A DNA stretch of 64,000 nt from Pseudaminobacter soli (ex Zhang et al. 2022) (GCF_014595955.1 NZ_JABVCF010000010.1:62001-126000), one strand, 5' to 3'; shown: positions 18,054 to 27,428, counted from the first letter of the stretch. Made by a program: numbers and translations. Notes: a model not told the origin generated them from the sequence alone.

Positions 18054-19526
18054 ATGTCGAGCGCGGATCATAACCTCACTGCCGAGGCCGACGATCATTT
18101 CCATGACGAATGCGGCGTGTTCGGCATATTGGGCCGCCAGGACGCGGCGGCCATCGTCACGCTCGGCCTGCATGCGCTCCAGCATCGCGGCCAGGAGGCC
18201 GCGGGTATCGTCTCCTTCGACGGCACCCAGTTCCACGTCGAGCGCCATGTCGGCCTGATCGGCGACAATTTCACCAAGCAGACGGTCATAGACAGGCTCC
18301 CTGGCGCGCGCGCCATCGGCCACACGCGCTACGCCACCGCCGGAGGCTCCGGCCTCCGCAACGTGCAGCCCTTCTTCGCGGAACTCGCCGAAGGCGGACT
18401 GGCGATCGCACACAACGGCAACATTACGAATGCTTTGACCGTACAGCGCAACCTGCAGAAGCAGGGCGCCATCTTCTCGTCGACCTCCGACACCGAAACG
18501 ATCCTCCACCTCGTGGCGACGAGCAAGGAGCGGGATCTGAACTCGCGCTTCATCGATGCGATCAGGCAGATTGAAGGCGCATTCTCGCTGGTCGCGCTGA
18601 CCGCGAAGAAGATGATCGGCTGCCGCGATCCGCTCGGCATCCGGCCGCTCGTGCTCGGCGATCTCGATGGAGCCTGGATCCTGGCTTCGGAGACCTGCGC
18701 GCTCGACATCATCGGCGCGCGCTTCGTGCGCGACCTGAAGCCGGGCGAGATGGTGGTGATCACGCCGAAGGGAATCGAGAGCCTCTTCCCGTTCGAGCCG
18801 CAGAAGCCTCGCTTCTGCATTTTCGAGTACGTCTATTTCGCCCGGCCCGACTCCACGGTGGAGGGGCGCAACGTCTACGACGTGCGCAAGCGCATCGGGG
18901 CAGAGCTCGCGCGTGAAAATCCCGTCGAGGCAGACATCGTGGTGCCTGTGCCGGACTCTGGGACGCCCGCGGCGATCGGCTTCAGCCAAGCCGCGGACAT
19001 CCCGTTCGAGCTCGGCATCATCCGCAACCACTATGTCGGGCGCACGTTCATCCAGCCCGGCGACTCGATCCGCCACATGGGCGTGAAGCTGAAGCACAAC
19101 GCCAATCGCCGCATTATCGAGGGCAAGCGCGTGGTGCTGGTCGACGATTCCATCGTGCGCGGCACCACCAGCCAGAAGATCGTGCAGATGGTCCGTGACG
19201 CGGGCGCCAGGGAGGTGCACATGCGCATCGCCTCACCGCCGACGCGCGCCTCCTGCTTCTACGGGGTGGACACGCCCGAGAAGGCCAAGCTGCTCGCCTC
19301 GCGCATGACGGTCGAGGAGATGGCCGACTTTATTCGGGTGGATTCGCTCGGGTTCCTGTCGCTGGACGGGCTCTATCGCGCGGTGGGCGAGGACGGCCGC
19401 AATTCGGAGCAACCCCAGTTCTGCGACGCCTGCTTCTCGACCCAGTATCCCACCCGCCTCGCGGACGTCGAGGGCACGGAGGACAATGTCCGCACGCTCT
19501 CGCTGCTGGCCGCCGGCGGGCAATAG
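18054..19526 (+). CDS. purF: Amidophosphoribosyltransferase
   Basis: Commits PRPP to purine synthesis by transferring the glutamine amide nitrogen to form phosphoribosylamine. The 490-residue protein has an N-terminal Ntn glutaminase domain whose Cys20 (ECGVFGI) would be exposed by removal of a 19-residue propeptide. The C-terminal PRTase domain carries the loop VVLVDDSIVRGTTS. HRGQEAAGI and the late Cys residues (FCDACF) fit the clostridial/Bacillus-type enzyme class. Last gene of the radA-cvpA-purF run. Confidence 0.97.
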   Translation: MSSADHNLTAEADDHFHDECGVFGILGRQDAAAIVTLGLHALQHRGQEAAGIVSFDGTQFHVERHVGLIGDNFTKQTVIDRLPGARAIGHTRYATAGGSGLRNVQPFFAELAEGGLAIAHNGNITNALTVQRNLQKQGAIFSSTSDTETILHLVATSKERDLNSRFIDAIRQIEGAFSLVALTAKKMIGCRDPLGIRPLVLGDLDGAWILASETCALDIIGARFVRDLKPGEMVVITPKGIESLFPFEPQKPRFCIFEYVYFARPDSTVEGRNVYDVRKRIGAELARENPVEADIVVPVPDSGTPAAIGFSQAADIPFELGIIRNHYVGRTFIQPGDSIRHMGVKLKHNANRRIIEGKRVVLVDDSIVRGTTSQKIVQMVRDAGAREVHMRIASPPTRASCFYGVDTPEKAKLLASRMTVEEMADFIRVDSLGFLSLDGLYRAVGEDGRNSEQPQFCDACFSTQYPTRLADVEGTEDNVRTLSLLAAGGQ

Positions 19527-19546
19527 GGGAGCTTTCGCTGGCTGGC

Positions 19547-19690
19547 ATGTCGGTGCGGAACAAGATCTATCTCGCCGTCGTCATTGCGACGGCCGCAGCG
19601 CTCTATCTTACTTCGCCAGAAGGGATGAACAGCGGCGACGGGTTCGCTGAATGGGCTTGCGGCATCGCGCGGGGCTTCGGTTACTGCTGA
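19547..19690 (+). CDS. Putative 47-residue membrane peptide
   Basis: Short frame starting MSVRNKIYLAVVIATAAALY, with one hydrophobic segment (7-21) followed by a soluble tail with two cysteines (EWACGIARGFGYC). It begins 20 bases after purF and ends 61 bases before the convergent DoxX gene. Hydrophobic N-terminus after a basic start suggests an anchored or exported peptide. The ribosome site is weak, so expression is uncertain; no family is recognised. Confidence 0.45.
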   Translation: MSVRNKIYLAVVIATAAALYLTSPEGMNSGDGFAEWACGIARGFGYC

Positions 19691-19751
19691 AGGCAGACCG
19701 ATCGATCCTGCGCGACACCCTCGCGCACCAATGGTCCGCCCACTGATCGCC

Positions 19752-20177
19752 TCAGGCGCTGCTCGGCAGGGCTTCTGGCCGCCACAAAAATCCCTTGCGG
19801 ACCGCGAGCCGCTCCCCCGGGCCGTGGACGGCGGCGTATAACAGTCCGGCCAGGAAGGTGAAGTGGTCGACGAAGAAGCCGAACTCCGCCTCGTTGCCGG
19901 CCCACCGGTCAGGTCCATGGAAGGCGAAGCCGAGGAAGATCACATAGACGCCGGCGAGAAGGGCAGCCTCAGAGAAGAAGACGCCGGTCAGGAAGGCCAC
20001 CACCAGCGCGAGCTCGAAAAAGGCCGCCAGCCACGCAAGCAGCAGCGGAAACGGAAACCCGGCCGCAGCGATGTAGCTGGTCGTGTCGGACATGCCGGCG
20101 AACTTGAATGCGGCCGCCATCGCGAACAGTGCGGCGAAGATGAGCCTGGCGACGAGGATTGCTACGGTTCTGGCCAC
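19752..20177 (-). CDS. DoxX-family membrane protein
   Basis: 141 residues with four membrane segments and the family pattern ILVARLIFAALFAMAAAFKF, then FPFPLLLAWLAAFFELALVV. DoxX-like proteins are poorly characterised; some associate with oxidative-stress or respiratory functions. It lies between purF and a divergently oriented SDR gene. In related rhizobia purF is often followed directly by that SDR, so this gene looks like an insertion (inference). Confidence 0.85.
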   Translation of the reverse strand: MARTVAILVARLIFAALFAMAAAFKFAGMSDTTSYIAAAGFPFPLLLAWLAAFFELALVVAFLTGVFFSEAALLAGVYVIFLGFAFHGPDRWAGNEAEFGFFVDHFTFLAGLLYAAVHGPGERLAVRKGFLWRPEALPSSA

Positions 20178-20364
20178 TTTTCCCTCTCCTGAAAATCAAG
20201 TCTCGGGCCGAGGACGTTCCGCCCCCGCTCCTCCCGACACTCGCGGCGACATATTCGCGCCGGCGCGATGATTCCGTAGGCGAAAGGGGTGTTCAAGGCT
20301 TTCGCCGGCGCCGAATTCGTCCTATCTGACGGCGCCTTCAAAAGCCGAACGACTGGATATCCGC

Positions 20365-21111
20365 ATGACCGACACCCCCGATCTTTCCGGCCGCATCGCC
20401 CTCGTCACAGGAGCGTCGCGCGGCATCGGCTATTTCGTGGCCAAGAGCCTGGCTGCGGCGGGGGCACATGTGATCGCGGTGGCGCGTACGGTCGGCGGGC
20501 TCGAGGAACTCGACGACGAGATCAAGGCCGCGGGCGGCAGCGCAACACTGGTCCCCCTGGATCTCGCCGACATGCCGGGCATCGACCGGCTCGGCGGAGC
20601 CATCCATGAACGCTGGGGCAAGCTGGACATACTGGTCGCAAACGCCGCCATCCTCGGAACGATCTCGCCGATTGGTCATGTCGAGGCGAAGACCTTCGAG
20701 AAGGTCATGACCATCAACGTCAACGCGACGTGGCGGATGATCCGCTCGGTCGACCCGTTGCTCAGGCTTTCGGATGCCGGCCGGGCAGTGATCATGTCTT
20801 CCGGTGCCGCCCACAGCGCCCGCGCCTTCTGGGGCCCCTATGCGGCGTCGAAGGCAGCCGTCGAGGCGCTGGCCCGTTCGTGGGCGGACGAGACCCGGAA
20901 CATGGCGCTGCGGGTGAACGTCTTCGATCCCGGTCGTACGCGGACCGCAATGCGGGCCCTGGCCGCACCCGGCGAGGATCCGATGACCCTGCCGCATCCC
21001 TCCGAAGTCGCGCCAAAGATGCTTCCGCTGCTCAGCCCCTCCTTCAACGAGACAGGGCTGATCTACAGCGTCCCGAACGGACGGCTCCTTCACTACCGCA
21101 TGCCCGAATAG
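20365..21111 (+). CDS. SDR-family oxidoreductase
   Basis: 248 residues with a classical SDR fold: cofactor loop TGASRGIG (17-24), NAAI in place of NNAG, and the catalytic Ser-Tyr-Lys set in MSSGAAH and YAASKAA. The C-terminal substrate region (NVFDPGRTRTAMRALA, ending SVPNGRLLHYRMPE) is of the type found beside purF in rhizobia. Its substrate is unknown; it is not a FabG, because the C-terminus lacks the FabG ending. Confidence 0.9.
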   Translation: MTDTPDLSGRIALVTGASRGIGYFVAKSLAAAGAHVIAVARTVGGLEELDDEIKAAGGSATLVPLDLADMPGIDRLGGAIHERWGKLDILVANAAILGTISPIGHVEAKTFEKVMTINVNATWRMIRSVDPLLRLSDAGRAVIMSSGAAHSARAFWGPYAASKAAVEALARSWADETRNMALRVNVFDPGRTRTAMRALAAPGEDPMTLPHPSEVAPKMLPLLSPSFNETGLIYSVPNGRLLHYRMPE

Positions 21112-21236
21112 GCCGGCGCCTCCCCTTTCCGCCTGAGCCAATCGCTTGCCCGCGCTGGGCATAGCCGCCCTTCCTGACGCCGTGCCAAGAGGGCTCGCCC
21201 TTCCCGCGCCATCGGCGCAGATCGCCAGGAATTCTG

Positions 21237-22124
21237 ATGGCTGCGGTCGTGTCCACCTCTACCCGCGACGGCGTCTTTGCCGGCATGGTGCTGGCGAGCG
21301 TCGCCTACATGCTCTTTTCCGGACAGGATGCGGCGATCAAGCTGCTCGTCGCCGGCATTTCGGTCTGGCAGATCCTCTTCTTCCGCAGCGTCGTCATTCT
21401 CGCCGGCTGCGGGGCCGTTGGCGGGGTCAAGCTTTTCCGTGAAACTGCGCGCTCACCCATCGTGAAGCCTATGTTCGTACGCAGCCTGCTGATGCTGGGC
21501 GCATGGCTCTGCTTCTACACCGCAGCGAAGACCCTGCAGTTGGCGGAGATGACCACGATCTATTTCGCCGCCCCGGTCATCGTCACGATAATGTCCGTGG
21601 TGATCCTCAAGGAGCGGGTGCCTCTCCTGCGCTGGGCCGCGGCCCTGGTTGGCTTCGTCGGCGTGTTCATCGCCTGCGATCCAAGCAATCTGGGCTTCAC
21701 ACTGCCTGTCGTGCTGGTTCTCACGGCGGCGCTGTTCTGGGCCCTGTCGATCGTGCTGATGCGAAAGATGGCGCTCCAGGAACGCACAATCATCCAGGTC
21801 GTGCTCAACAACTGCTTCTTCCTGGTGACCGCAGCCGTGCCGATGTTCCTCGTATGGGAAACGCCGAACCTTGGCCAGGCCGCTCTCATGGTGCTCGTCG
21901 GCGCCATCGGTGGAGCGGCGCAATTCGCGCTCTTCGAAGGAATGAAGCGCGCAGAGGCGTCCGTGATCGCGCCGTTCGAATACACCTCCCTCGTGTGGGC
22001 ATTCGTGTTCGGCTATCTCATCTGGAGCGAGGTCCCGCGGATCGAGGTCTATGCCGGAGCCGGGCTGATCATGCTCGCAGGGCTTATCATCATAGTGGGT
22101 GAGCGACCTCGGTCGAGCCGCTGA
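21237..22124 (+). CDS. EamA/DMT-family transporter
   Basis: 295 residues with about ten membrane segments arranged as two EamA halves; the first half contains SGQDAAIKLLVAGISVWQI and the second ALFEGMKRAEASVIAPFEY, a typical pattern. Members export metabolites, often amino acids or drugs. The substrate cannot be told from the sequence. It may be cotranscribed with the SDR 125 bases upstream. Confidence 0.9.
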   Translation: MAAVVSTSTRDGVFAGMVLASVAYMLFSGQDAAIKLLVAGISVWQILFFRSVVILAGCGAVGGVKLFRETARSPIVKPMFVRSLLMLGAWLCFYTAAKTLQLAEMTTIYFAAPVIVTIMSVVILKERVPLLRWAAALVGFVGVFIACDPSNLGFTLPVVLVLTAALFWALSIVLMRKMALQERTIIQVVLNNCFFLVTAAVPMFLVWETPNLGQAALMVLVGAIGGAAQFALFEGMKRAEASVIAPFEYTSLVWAFVFGYLIWSEVPRIEVYAGAGLIMLAGLIIIVGERPRSSR

Positions 22125-22211
22125 CAAGGGCGCTGGAAGGGACCGGCACTCCCTCTCTCGGGCCTTGCCGAACGATTGCAGAAAAAATTTCAAAAAAATC
22201 TTTGTCGGCGT

Positions 22212-22236
22212 GGAACCTTCTTTCGCGAGCGTAGTT
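22212..22236 (+). promoter_or_regulatory. Putative stress-sigma (EcfG/RpoE2-type) promoter
   Basis: GGAAC at 22212-22216 is followed after 16 bases by AGTT. The alphaproteobacterial general-stress sigma consensus is GGAAC, 16-17 bases, CGTT, so three of four -10 bases match. It stands just ahead of a C-rich stretch and a strong terminator with no open reading frame between. Confidence 0.4.
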
Positions 22237-22242
22237 CTTACC

Positions 22243-22318
22243 CACGACGGGCACCCCCCTATGCCCACCCCCCCTCGCCCGTCACACTTTAAAGCCAGCT
22301 TTCGAGCTGGCTTTTTTC
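22243..22318 (+). ncRNA. Candidate small RNA with C-rich loops
   Basis: A transcript begun from the GGAAC promoter would start near 22243 and end at the terminator, about 75 bases long. It contains two C-rich tracts (GGCACCCCCC and CCCACCCCCCC), able to pair with G-rich ribosome sites, and a symmetric GACGGGC/GCCCGTC pair enclosing them. Several alphaproteobacterial trans-acting sRNAs use C-rich loops this way. No coding frame fits the interval. The RNA itself is inferred from layout. Confidence 0.45.
22291..22318 (+). terminator. Strong intrinsic terminator
   Basis: AAAGCCAGCT and AGCTGGCTTT form a 10-base perfect stem with a TTCG tetraloop, followed by more T residues. It lies 167 bases after the EamA gene, too far for a routine operon end, which supports an independent short transcript. 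Confidence 0.9.
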
Positions 22319-22436
22319 TTTGCCGTGGACGCGCCGACATGCGCGTGGCGATTGACGCGGGAGGAAGATCAACTACCCTCTTCGGCAGCGATTGGGCATA
22401 GGCGCGCCGTCGCAGTCGACGGGATGGAGGCGCGGC

Positions 22437-24665
22437 ATGGTCCTGACGTTGATTCTGATTGGCGCTGTCGCGGCGGTCTATGCGACAGCCTGCGCCGCCT
22501 TGATGATGCGCCTCGGAATAACGTTCCGGCAGGCGCTGTCCTATCTTCCGCTGAAGCTCCTCTATCGAATAGACGATCGTGCGGTCCGGATCGCGAGAAA
22601 GTCCGAAGCGCCGGTCGTCTATGTCATCAGCCATCAGTCGCGGCTCGATGCGGCGTTGATGCTGTCGCTGCTACCTGACGACACGCTGCACATACTGGAC
22701 GAGGACTCGGCGAAGTCGGCGTGGCTGGAACCTTGGCGCGAGCTTGCGCGCACGATCGCGTTCAACACCGAGCATGTTTTCGTCAGCCGCCGACTGGTCC
22801 GCGTGCTCAAGCGCAAGGGGCGCATCGCGGTCTACATGCCGGAGGATGTGGAGCCGGATGTCCGCTCCTTTCGGCTCTACCGGGCCGTTTCACGGATTGC
22901 CCTGCAGGGCGAGGCCCGGGTGGTCCCGATCTTCATCGATGGCGCTCGGCACCTGCCCTTCTCCCGCATCGACGAGGCGACTGCTCCCCGACGTTGGTTT
23001 CCGAGGCTGAGAATCGGGATGCTCGAGCCGCTGACGATCCCGGAACTGGTTTCCCGTGCGGGCGCGGCGCAGCCCACCGCCTCCGGCGCGCTGTTCGACC
23101 GTCTGGCGGAGGCCAGGAGCACCACAAATCTCGCCGGCAGGACGCTTTTCCAGGCGATCGTCGAGGCGGCGGGACGCTTCGGAGCCGACCGGGAGATCGT
23201 CGAGGACGTCATCAGCGGATCGCTGAGCTATCGGCGCATGCTCATGGCCACGCGCGTACTTGCCAGCCGGCTTGCGAGAACCACGGCACCCGGCGAAGCG
23301 GTCGGACTGCTTCTGCCGAACTCCAACGGGATAGCGATCGCGCTGCTCGGAGTGCACTCGGCGGGACGTGTCGCCGCCATGATCAACTACACTTCCGGCC
23401 CGGCCAACGTGACCTCGGCCATCCGAACCGCGATGATACGGACGATCGTCTCCTCCCATGCGTTCGTCGAGAAAGCAGGACTGGCGGACATCATAGAGGC
23501 TGCGAAGGCCGGCGGGGCACGCATACTCTGGCTGGAGGAACTGCGCGAGGGCACGAGCCGCCTGGACAAGCTTGCCGCCTTCTTCCTCTGGCGGCGTCCC
23601 GTAGGGCCGCAGGCAGCCGATGCGCCAGCGCTGGTCATGTTCACTTCGGGATCGGAACATGCCCCCAAGGCGGTCGTGCTTTCACACCAGAACGTCTTGA
23701 CCAATGCCATGCAGGTCGAGGCGCGCCTTGCAATCGGCCCGCGCGATTTTGTCATGAACGTGCTTCCGGTGTTCCACGCCTTCGGGCTCCTGGGCGGGCT
23801 GATCCTCCCCCTTCTCGCAGGAGTGAAGACGCTGCTCTATCCTTCGCCCCTGCACTTCAAGCTGATACCCCAGTTGGCCGGGAAGAAGCGGCCGACCGTT
23901 CTGTTCAGCACCGACACGTTCCTCTCCGCCTATGCCAAGGCGGCGGGAGACCAGGATTTCGCCTGCCTGCGGATGGCGGTTGCCGGCGCCGAGCCGCTGC
24001 TGGCCGAAACCCGGCGCATCTGGATGGGGCGCTTCGGAACGCGCCTGTTCGAAGGCTATGGCATGACCGAGGCCGCGCCGGTCCTCTCGCTCAATTCGGC
24101 GACCCATGAGCGCGAAGGCAGCGTCGGCCGCCTGCTCCCCGGCGTTCGCGCACGGCTCGAACCTATTGAAGGCATCGATGAAGGCGGGCGTCTCTGGGTG
24201 ACCGGCCCCAACGTGATGATGGGCTACATGTCCGCCGACCGGCCCGGCGTCATCCAGCGCCTCGAGGAGGGCTGGCACGATACCGGCGATATCGTGTCCT
24301 TCGACCGGGAAGGTTTTGTGACGATCAAGGGGCGCGCAAAGCGCTTCGCCAAGATCGCCGGCGAGATGGTGTCGCTGGGCGCCATCGAGATGCTCGTCCA
24401 CGCGCTCTGGCCCGAGGACAAACACGCCATCGTCGCGGTTCCGGACCGACGCCGCGGCGAGCGGATCGTGCTGGTCACGACTGCTGAACAGGCCGATGCA
24501 AACGAACTTCGCCGACGCGGCAAGGAGGCCGGGATGACCGAACTGGCCATTCCGCAGGACATCGTGAAGATCGAGGAAATCCCGATCCATGCGACCGGCA
24601 AGACGGACTATGCCGCCACCCGCCAGATCGCGATCGACCGCCTCGGCCACGCCACCGCGGCGTGA
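22437..24665 (+). CDS. Fused acyltransferase / acyl-ACP ligase (Aas-like)
   Basis: 742 residues. After an N-terminal membrane segment comes a PlsC-like acyltransferase domain with HQSRLD (HX4D motif, about 62-67) and YMPEDVE in place of the usual FPEG motif. The second half is an AMP-forming ligase: MFTSGSEHAPKAVVLSHQN (P-loop), YGMTEAAPVL and WHDTGDIVSFDREGFV. E. coli Aas has this fusion and re-acylates lysophosphatidylethanolamine. Placement next to pssA and psd, which make phosphatidylethanolamine, fits such a repair role (inference). The ATG at 22437 has GGAGG seven bases upstream. Confidence 0.88.
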   Translation: MVLTLILIGAVAAVYATACAALMMRLGITFRQALSYLPLKLLYRIDDRAVRIARKSEAPVVYVISHQSRLDAALMLSLLPDDTLHILDEDSAKSAWLEPWRELARTIAFNTEHVFVSRRLVRVLKRKGRIAVYMPEDVEPDVRSFRLYRAVSRIALQGEARVVPIFIDGARHLPFSRIDEATAPRRWFPRLRIGMLEPLTIPELVSRAGAAQPTASGALFDRLAEARSTTNLAGRTLFQAIVEAAGRFGADREIVEDVISGSLSYRRMLMATRVLASRLARTTAPGEAVGLLLPNSNGIAIALLGVHSAGRVAAMINYTSGPANVTSAIRTAMIRTIVSSHAFVEKAGLADIIEAAKAGGARILWLEELREGTSRLDKLAAFFLWRRPVGPQAADAPALVMFTSGSEHAPKAVVLSHQNVLTNAMQVEARLAIGPRDFVMNVLPVFHAFGLLGGLILPLLAGVKTLLYPSPLHFKLIPQLAGKKRPTVLFSTDTFLSAYAKAAGDQDFACLRMAVAGAEPLLAETRRIWMGRFGTRLFEGYGMTEAAPVLSLNSATHEREGSVGRLLPGVRARLEPIEGIDEGGRLWVTGPNVMMGYMSADRPGVIQRLEEGWHDTGDIVSFDREGFVTIKGRAKRFAKIAGEMVSLGAIEMLVHALWPEDKHAIVAVPDRRRGERIVLVTTAEQADANELRRRGKEAGMTELAIPQDIVKIEEIPIHATGKTDYAATRQIAIDRLGHATAA

Positions 24666-24674
24666 GGGCCACGC

Positions 24675-25487
24675 CTAAGCTTCTGAGCGACGCTTTGCTT
24701 CCGCTTCCTCCCGGTCCGCCCGTTGGGAATAGGCGCGCGCGCTGAGCGGCAGGAAGATCAGATAGGCGATCACGCCGGCCGACATCGTCACCCATGGATA
24801 GGTGAACAGCAGCGAGGCAAACAGCACTACGCCCAGGATCATCAGCGTCACGTGATCGCCAGGCACCTTCAGGCGCTTGCCCGACCACACCGGGAGGCGG
24901 CTGACCATCAAAAAGGCGACCAGGACCACGAAGCCCGCGCTGATCAACGCCGCGGTCCGGCTGGGCTCGAAGGCGCCGATGAAGATCAGATAGACAGGCA
25001 GCAGCACGACGACCGCGCCGGCCGGAGCCGGTACGCCGACGAAATACTCGCCTTGCCAGGCAGGCCGGGCCAGGTCCTCGTCGAGCACGTTGAAGCGGGC
25101 GAGCCTCAGGCCACAGGCGATCGCAAAGAGTAGCGCCGCGATCCAGCCGACCGAGCCGACATCGCTAAGTAGGTAGGCGTAAAGGACGAGGGCCGGCGCC
25201 ACGCCGAAATTGACGATGTCGGCCAGCGAGTCCATCTGCGCCCCGAACCTGGACGTGGCCTTCAGCATCCTGGCGACACGTCCGTCGATGCCGTCGAGGA
25301 ACGCGGCAACGAGAACCATCGCGACTGCCATCTCGAAGCGCTGCTCGAATGCCAGTCGGACGCCGGTGAGGCCGGCGCAGATCGCCAGAACCGTGATCAG
25401 GTTCGGCATGACCAGCCGCAGCGGTATCTCTCGAATGCGCGGCCCGCCTCGCCCGTGCGGTTCGAAGCGCTGGAACAGCCCCGCCAC
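24675..25487 (-). CDS. pssA: CDP-diacylglycerol-serine O-phosphatidyltransferase
   Basis: Makes phosphatidylserine from CDP-diacylglycerol and serine in the inner membrane. The 270-residue protein has about eight membrane segments and the CDP-alcohol phosphotransferase signature (65-90): DG at 65-66, AR at 72-73, then G82, D86 and D90. The GTG start overlaps the psd stop by one base, so translation is coupled. Its product is the substrate of Psd, encoded just upstream. Confidence 0.95.
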   Translation of the reverse strand: MAGLFQRFEPHGRGGPRIREIPLRLVMPNLITVLAICAGLTGVRLAFEQRFEMAVAMVLVAAFLDGIDGRVARMLKATSRFGAQMDSLADIVNFGVAPALVLYAYLLSDVGSVGWIAALLFAIACGLRLARFNVLDEDLARPAWQGEYFVGVPAPAGAVVVLLPVYLIFIGAFEPSRTAALISAGFVVLVAFLMVSRLPVWSGKRLKVPGDHVTLMILGVVLFASLLFTYPWVTMSAGVIAYLIFLPLSARAYSQRADREEAEAKRRSEA

Positions 25488-26185
25488 TAGGACACCCTCA
25501 CCAAGGGGCTGGCAGGCGCGCCGCCGAACTCGGCGAGCACCGTTTCACCGGCGACCGCCGTCTGGCCGACAAAGACACGCGGCGCTGCCGTGACGGGGAG
25601 GAAGACGTCGAGGCGGGAGCCGAAGCGGATGAGGCCGAAGCGCTCGCCCGCGCCGATGTTGTCGCCCTCGCCCACCCAGCAGACGATGCGGCGTGCCACC
25701 AGTCCGGCCACCTGCACGGTGCCGACGCTGCCGTGCGGGCTCTCGATCACCACGCCGTTGCGCTCGTTCTCGGCACTCGCCTTGTCCAGTTCCGCATTGA
25801 GGAACTTGCCGGGACGATAGCTGATCCTGCTGATCCTGCCGCGCACGGGGGCGCGGTTAACGTGACAGGAGAAGACGTCCATGAAGACCGAGATGCGGGT
25901 CATCTCGGCATTTCCCAGCCCGAGTTCACGGGGAGGAACAGCCGGGCCAACAGCCGAAACGATCCCGTCTGCCGGACTGACCACGAGGCTGTCGTCGGTC
26001 GGCGTCACGCGCTGCGGATCGCGGAAGAAGAAGGCGCACCAGCCGGTCAGGATCACCCCGATCCAGAAGAGGTGAACCGAGACCAGGCCGAGCAACAACG
26101 CTAGGACGGCGAATCCCGCAACAAACGGCCACCCCTCCCGGTGCACCGGGACGAAAGCGTTCTGGATCGTTCTGACGAGAGACAT
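25487..26185 (-). CDS. psd: Phosphatidylserine decarboxylase (small type)
   Basis: Converts phosphatidylserine to phosphatidylethanolamine. The 232-residue proenzyme belongs to the short rhizobial/archaeal-type group; the Gly-Ser of RFGSRLDV (about 195-202) is the self-cleavage site that creates the pyruvoyl group. It carries N-terminal membrane segments (about 20-55) and [11 protein letters not shown] in the middle. First gene of a psd-pssA operon with a one-base overlap. Confidence 0.95.
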   Translation of the reverse strand: MSLVRTIQNAFVPVHREGWPFVAGFAVLALLLGLVSVHLFWIGVILTGWCAFFFRDPQRVTPTDDSLVVSPADGIVSAVGPAVPPRELGLGNAEMTRISVFMDVFSCHVNRAPVRGRISRISYRPGKFLNAELDKASAENERNGVVIESPHGSVGTVQVAGLVARRIVCWVGEGDNIGAGERFGLIRFGSRLDVFLPVTAAPRVFVGQTAVAGETVLAEFGGAPASPLVRVS

Positions 26186-26363
26186 TGGCTACCGATGGTT
26201 GGGGCTCGCGGCCTATGTAAGAGAAAGCGCCCTCGCCCGCAACGCAGCATAACGTCATAGCAGGGCAGCGAACTCAAGTTTGGGCAGGCATGCCGCCCCC
26301 TCTCCGTCGCACTGATGCGCGACACCTAGCATGGGCCGGGGCGAGCCCTCTGCACTCGCCCTG

Positions 26364-27362
26364 CTATAACCCCGAGCCGAGCCGGCGCACGAAATAGAGC
26401 GTCGTCGCCGCCACCAGAACCGACAGTAGCGTCACGGTCCAGAAGCCTGCATTGTCGCCCATGAAGGGTAGTCCGCCCACGTTCATTCCGAACAGGCCCG
26501 ATATGATCGACATCGGCAGCAGCACCGCGGTGAGCACCGAAAGCAGGTAAAGCAGCCGGTTCGACTGCGCCGTCAGCCTCGCCATCACTTCCTCCTGGAG
26601 GAGCCGGGCACGCGCCTGCAACTGCTCGCTGTCATGGTTGAGCATCATCGTCTGGTGGGACAGCCGGTCGGTCATCTCCGCCAGTGCCGGCGAAAGGTCG
26701 TCCCGGTGCGCGAGGTCGAGATGGCGGAAGAGGTTGGTGAGGCCCGCGATGCGCCGGTGGATCATCACCAGCTTGCGGCGGATCCCGACCAGCGGCTGCC
26801 GCTCGCGCTGCCACTCGTCGCAGACGATCCTGTCCTCGACCCCGTCGAGTTGCTCGTTGATGCCCGTGAGGTCGGCGGCCAGTCCGTCGAGCGACTTCAG
26901 CAGGATTGCGGAGATCAGTTCGGCCGGCGCGCGGAACGGACGCGAGCGGCTTTCGACCATCGCGCGCACAAGCGAGACGGAGCGCAGTTGCTGCTTGCGC
27001 GCGCCGATCAGCATCCGCTCGTTGAACGCGAAGCGGAAGTGGGCAAGGCCGCGCGTCTCGACCGACTCGTCGTGACGCAGGTCGGGCAGATCGCCGTGCA
27101 GCCAGCCTTCGTCGAGATCGACGTGGCATGTCTCGGCCGAGGACAGGAATGCGGACTTGACCGGAGCCGGCATGGCGGGCTCGGCAGAGATCTCGTGGCG
27201 AGCACGCAGATCGCCGATGTCGTAGCTGCGCCATATCCAGCGCGCCGTATTCGCGTCGTCCGTCGCGAAGCCCGCCTCGTCGAAGTGGTAGGTGAAGAAA
27301 AGGCCGTGGGAATCCGGCAGCAGGCCGATCACTGCCGTGTTGTTGGATGCAGGAGAGTCCAT
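26364..27362 (-). CDS. CorA/ZntB-family divalent metal transporter
   Basis: 332 residues with a large cytoplasmic N-terminal domain and two C-terminal membrane segments; the signature GMN appears in GLFGMNVGGLPF between them. Members form pentameric channels for Mg2+, Co2+ or Zn2+. The GMNVGG form and overall length resemble ZntB more than CorA, but metal choice cannot be read from sequence. Confidence 0.9.
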   Translation of the reverse strand: MDSPASNNTAVIGLLPDSHGLFFTYHFDEAGFATDDANTARWIWRSYDIGDLRARHEISAEPAMPAPVKSAFLSSAETCHVDLDEGWLHGDLPDLRHDESVETRGLAHFRFAFNERMLIGARKQQLRSVSLVRAMVESRSRPFRAPAELISAILLKSLDGLAADLTGINEQLDGVEDRIVCDEWQRERQPLVGIRRKLVMIHRRIAGLTNLFRHLDLAHRDDLSPALAEMTDRLSHQTMMLNHDSEQLQARARLLQEEVMARLTAQSNRLLYLLSVLTAVLLPMSIISGLFGMNVGGLPFMGDNAGFWTVTLLSVLVAATTLYFVRRLGSGL

Positions 27363-27428
27363 CTGCCCACCCGGACGTTCTGTGCGGCGCCCTTATAGCA
27401 CGAACTTACCGAACGTCAGGCGCGGCCC

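Noticed and set aside
17808-19220. Long minus-strand open frame across cvpA and purF
   Set aside because: No recognisable domain; antisense shadow of purF, which has complete motifs.
19752-21111. Biosynthetic cluster of DoxX and SDR
   Set aside because: Genes are divergent and the SDR is a known purF neighbour; no pathway partner present.
22125-22436. Riboswitch or leader for the Aas-like gene
   Set aside because: The terminator is followed by 120 bases before the start and no aptamer fold known to me was found; an independent sRNA fits better.
21453-22634. Long minus-strand frame spanning the EamA gene and the sRNA region
   Set aside because: No homology; repeated His/Asp/Arg pattern typical of antisense frames in GC-rich genes.
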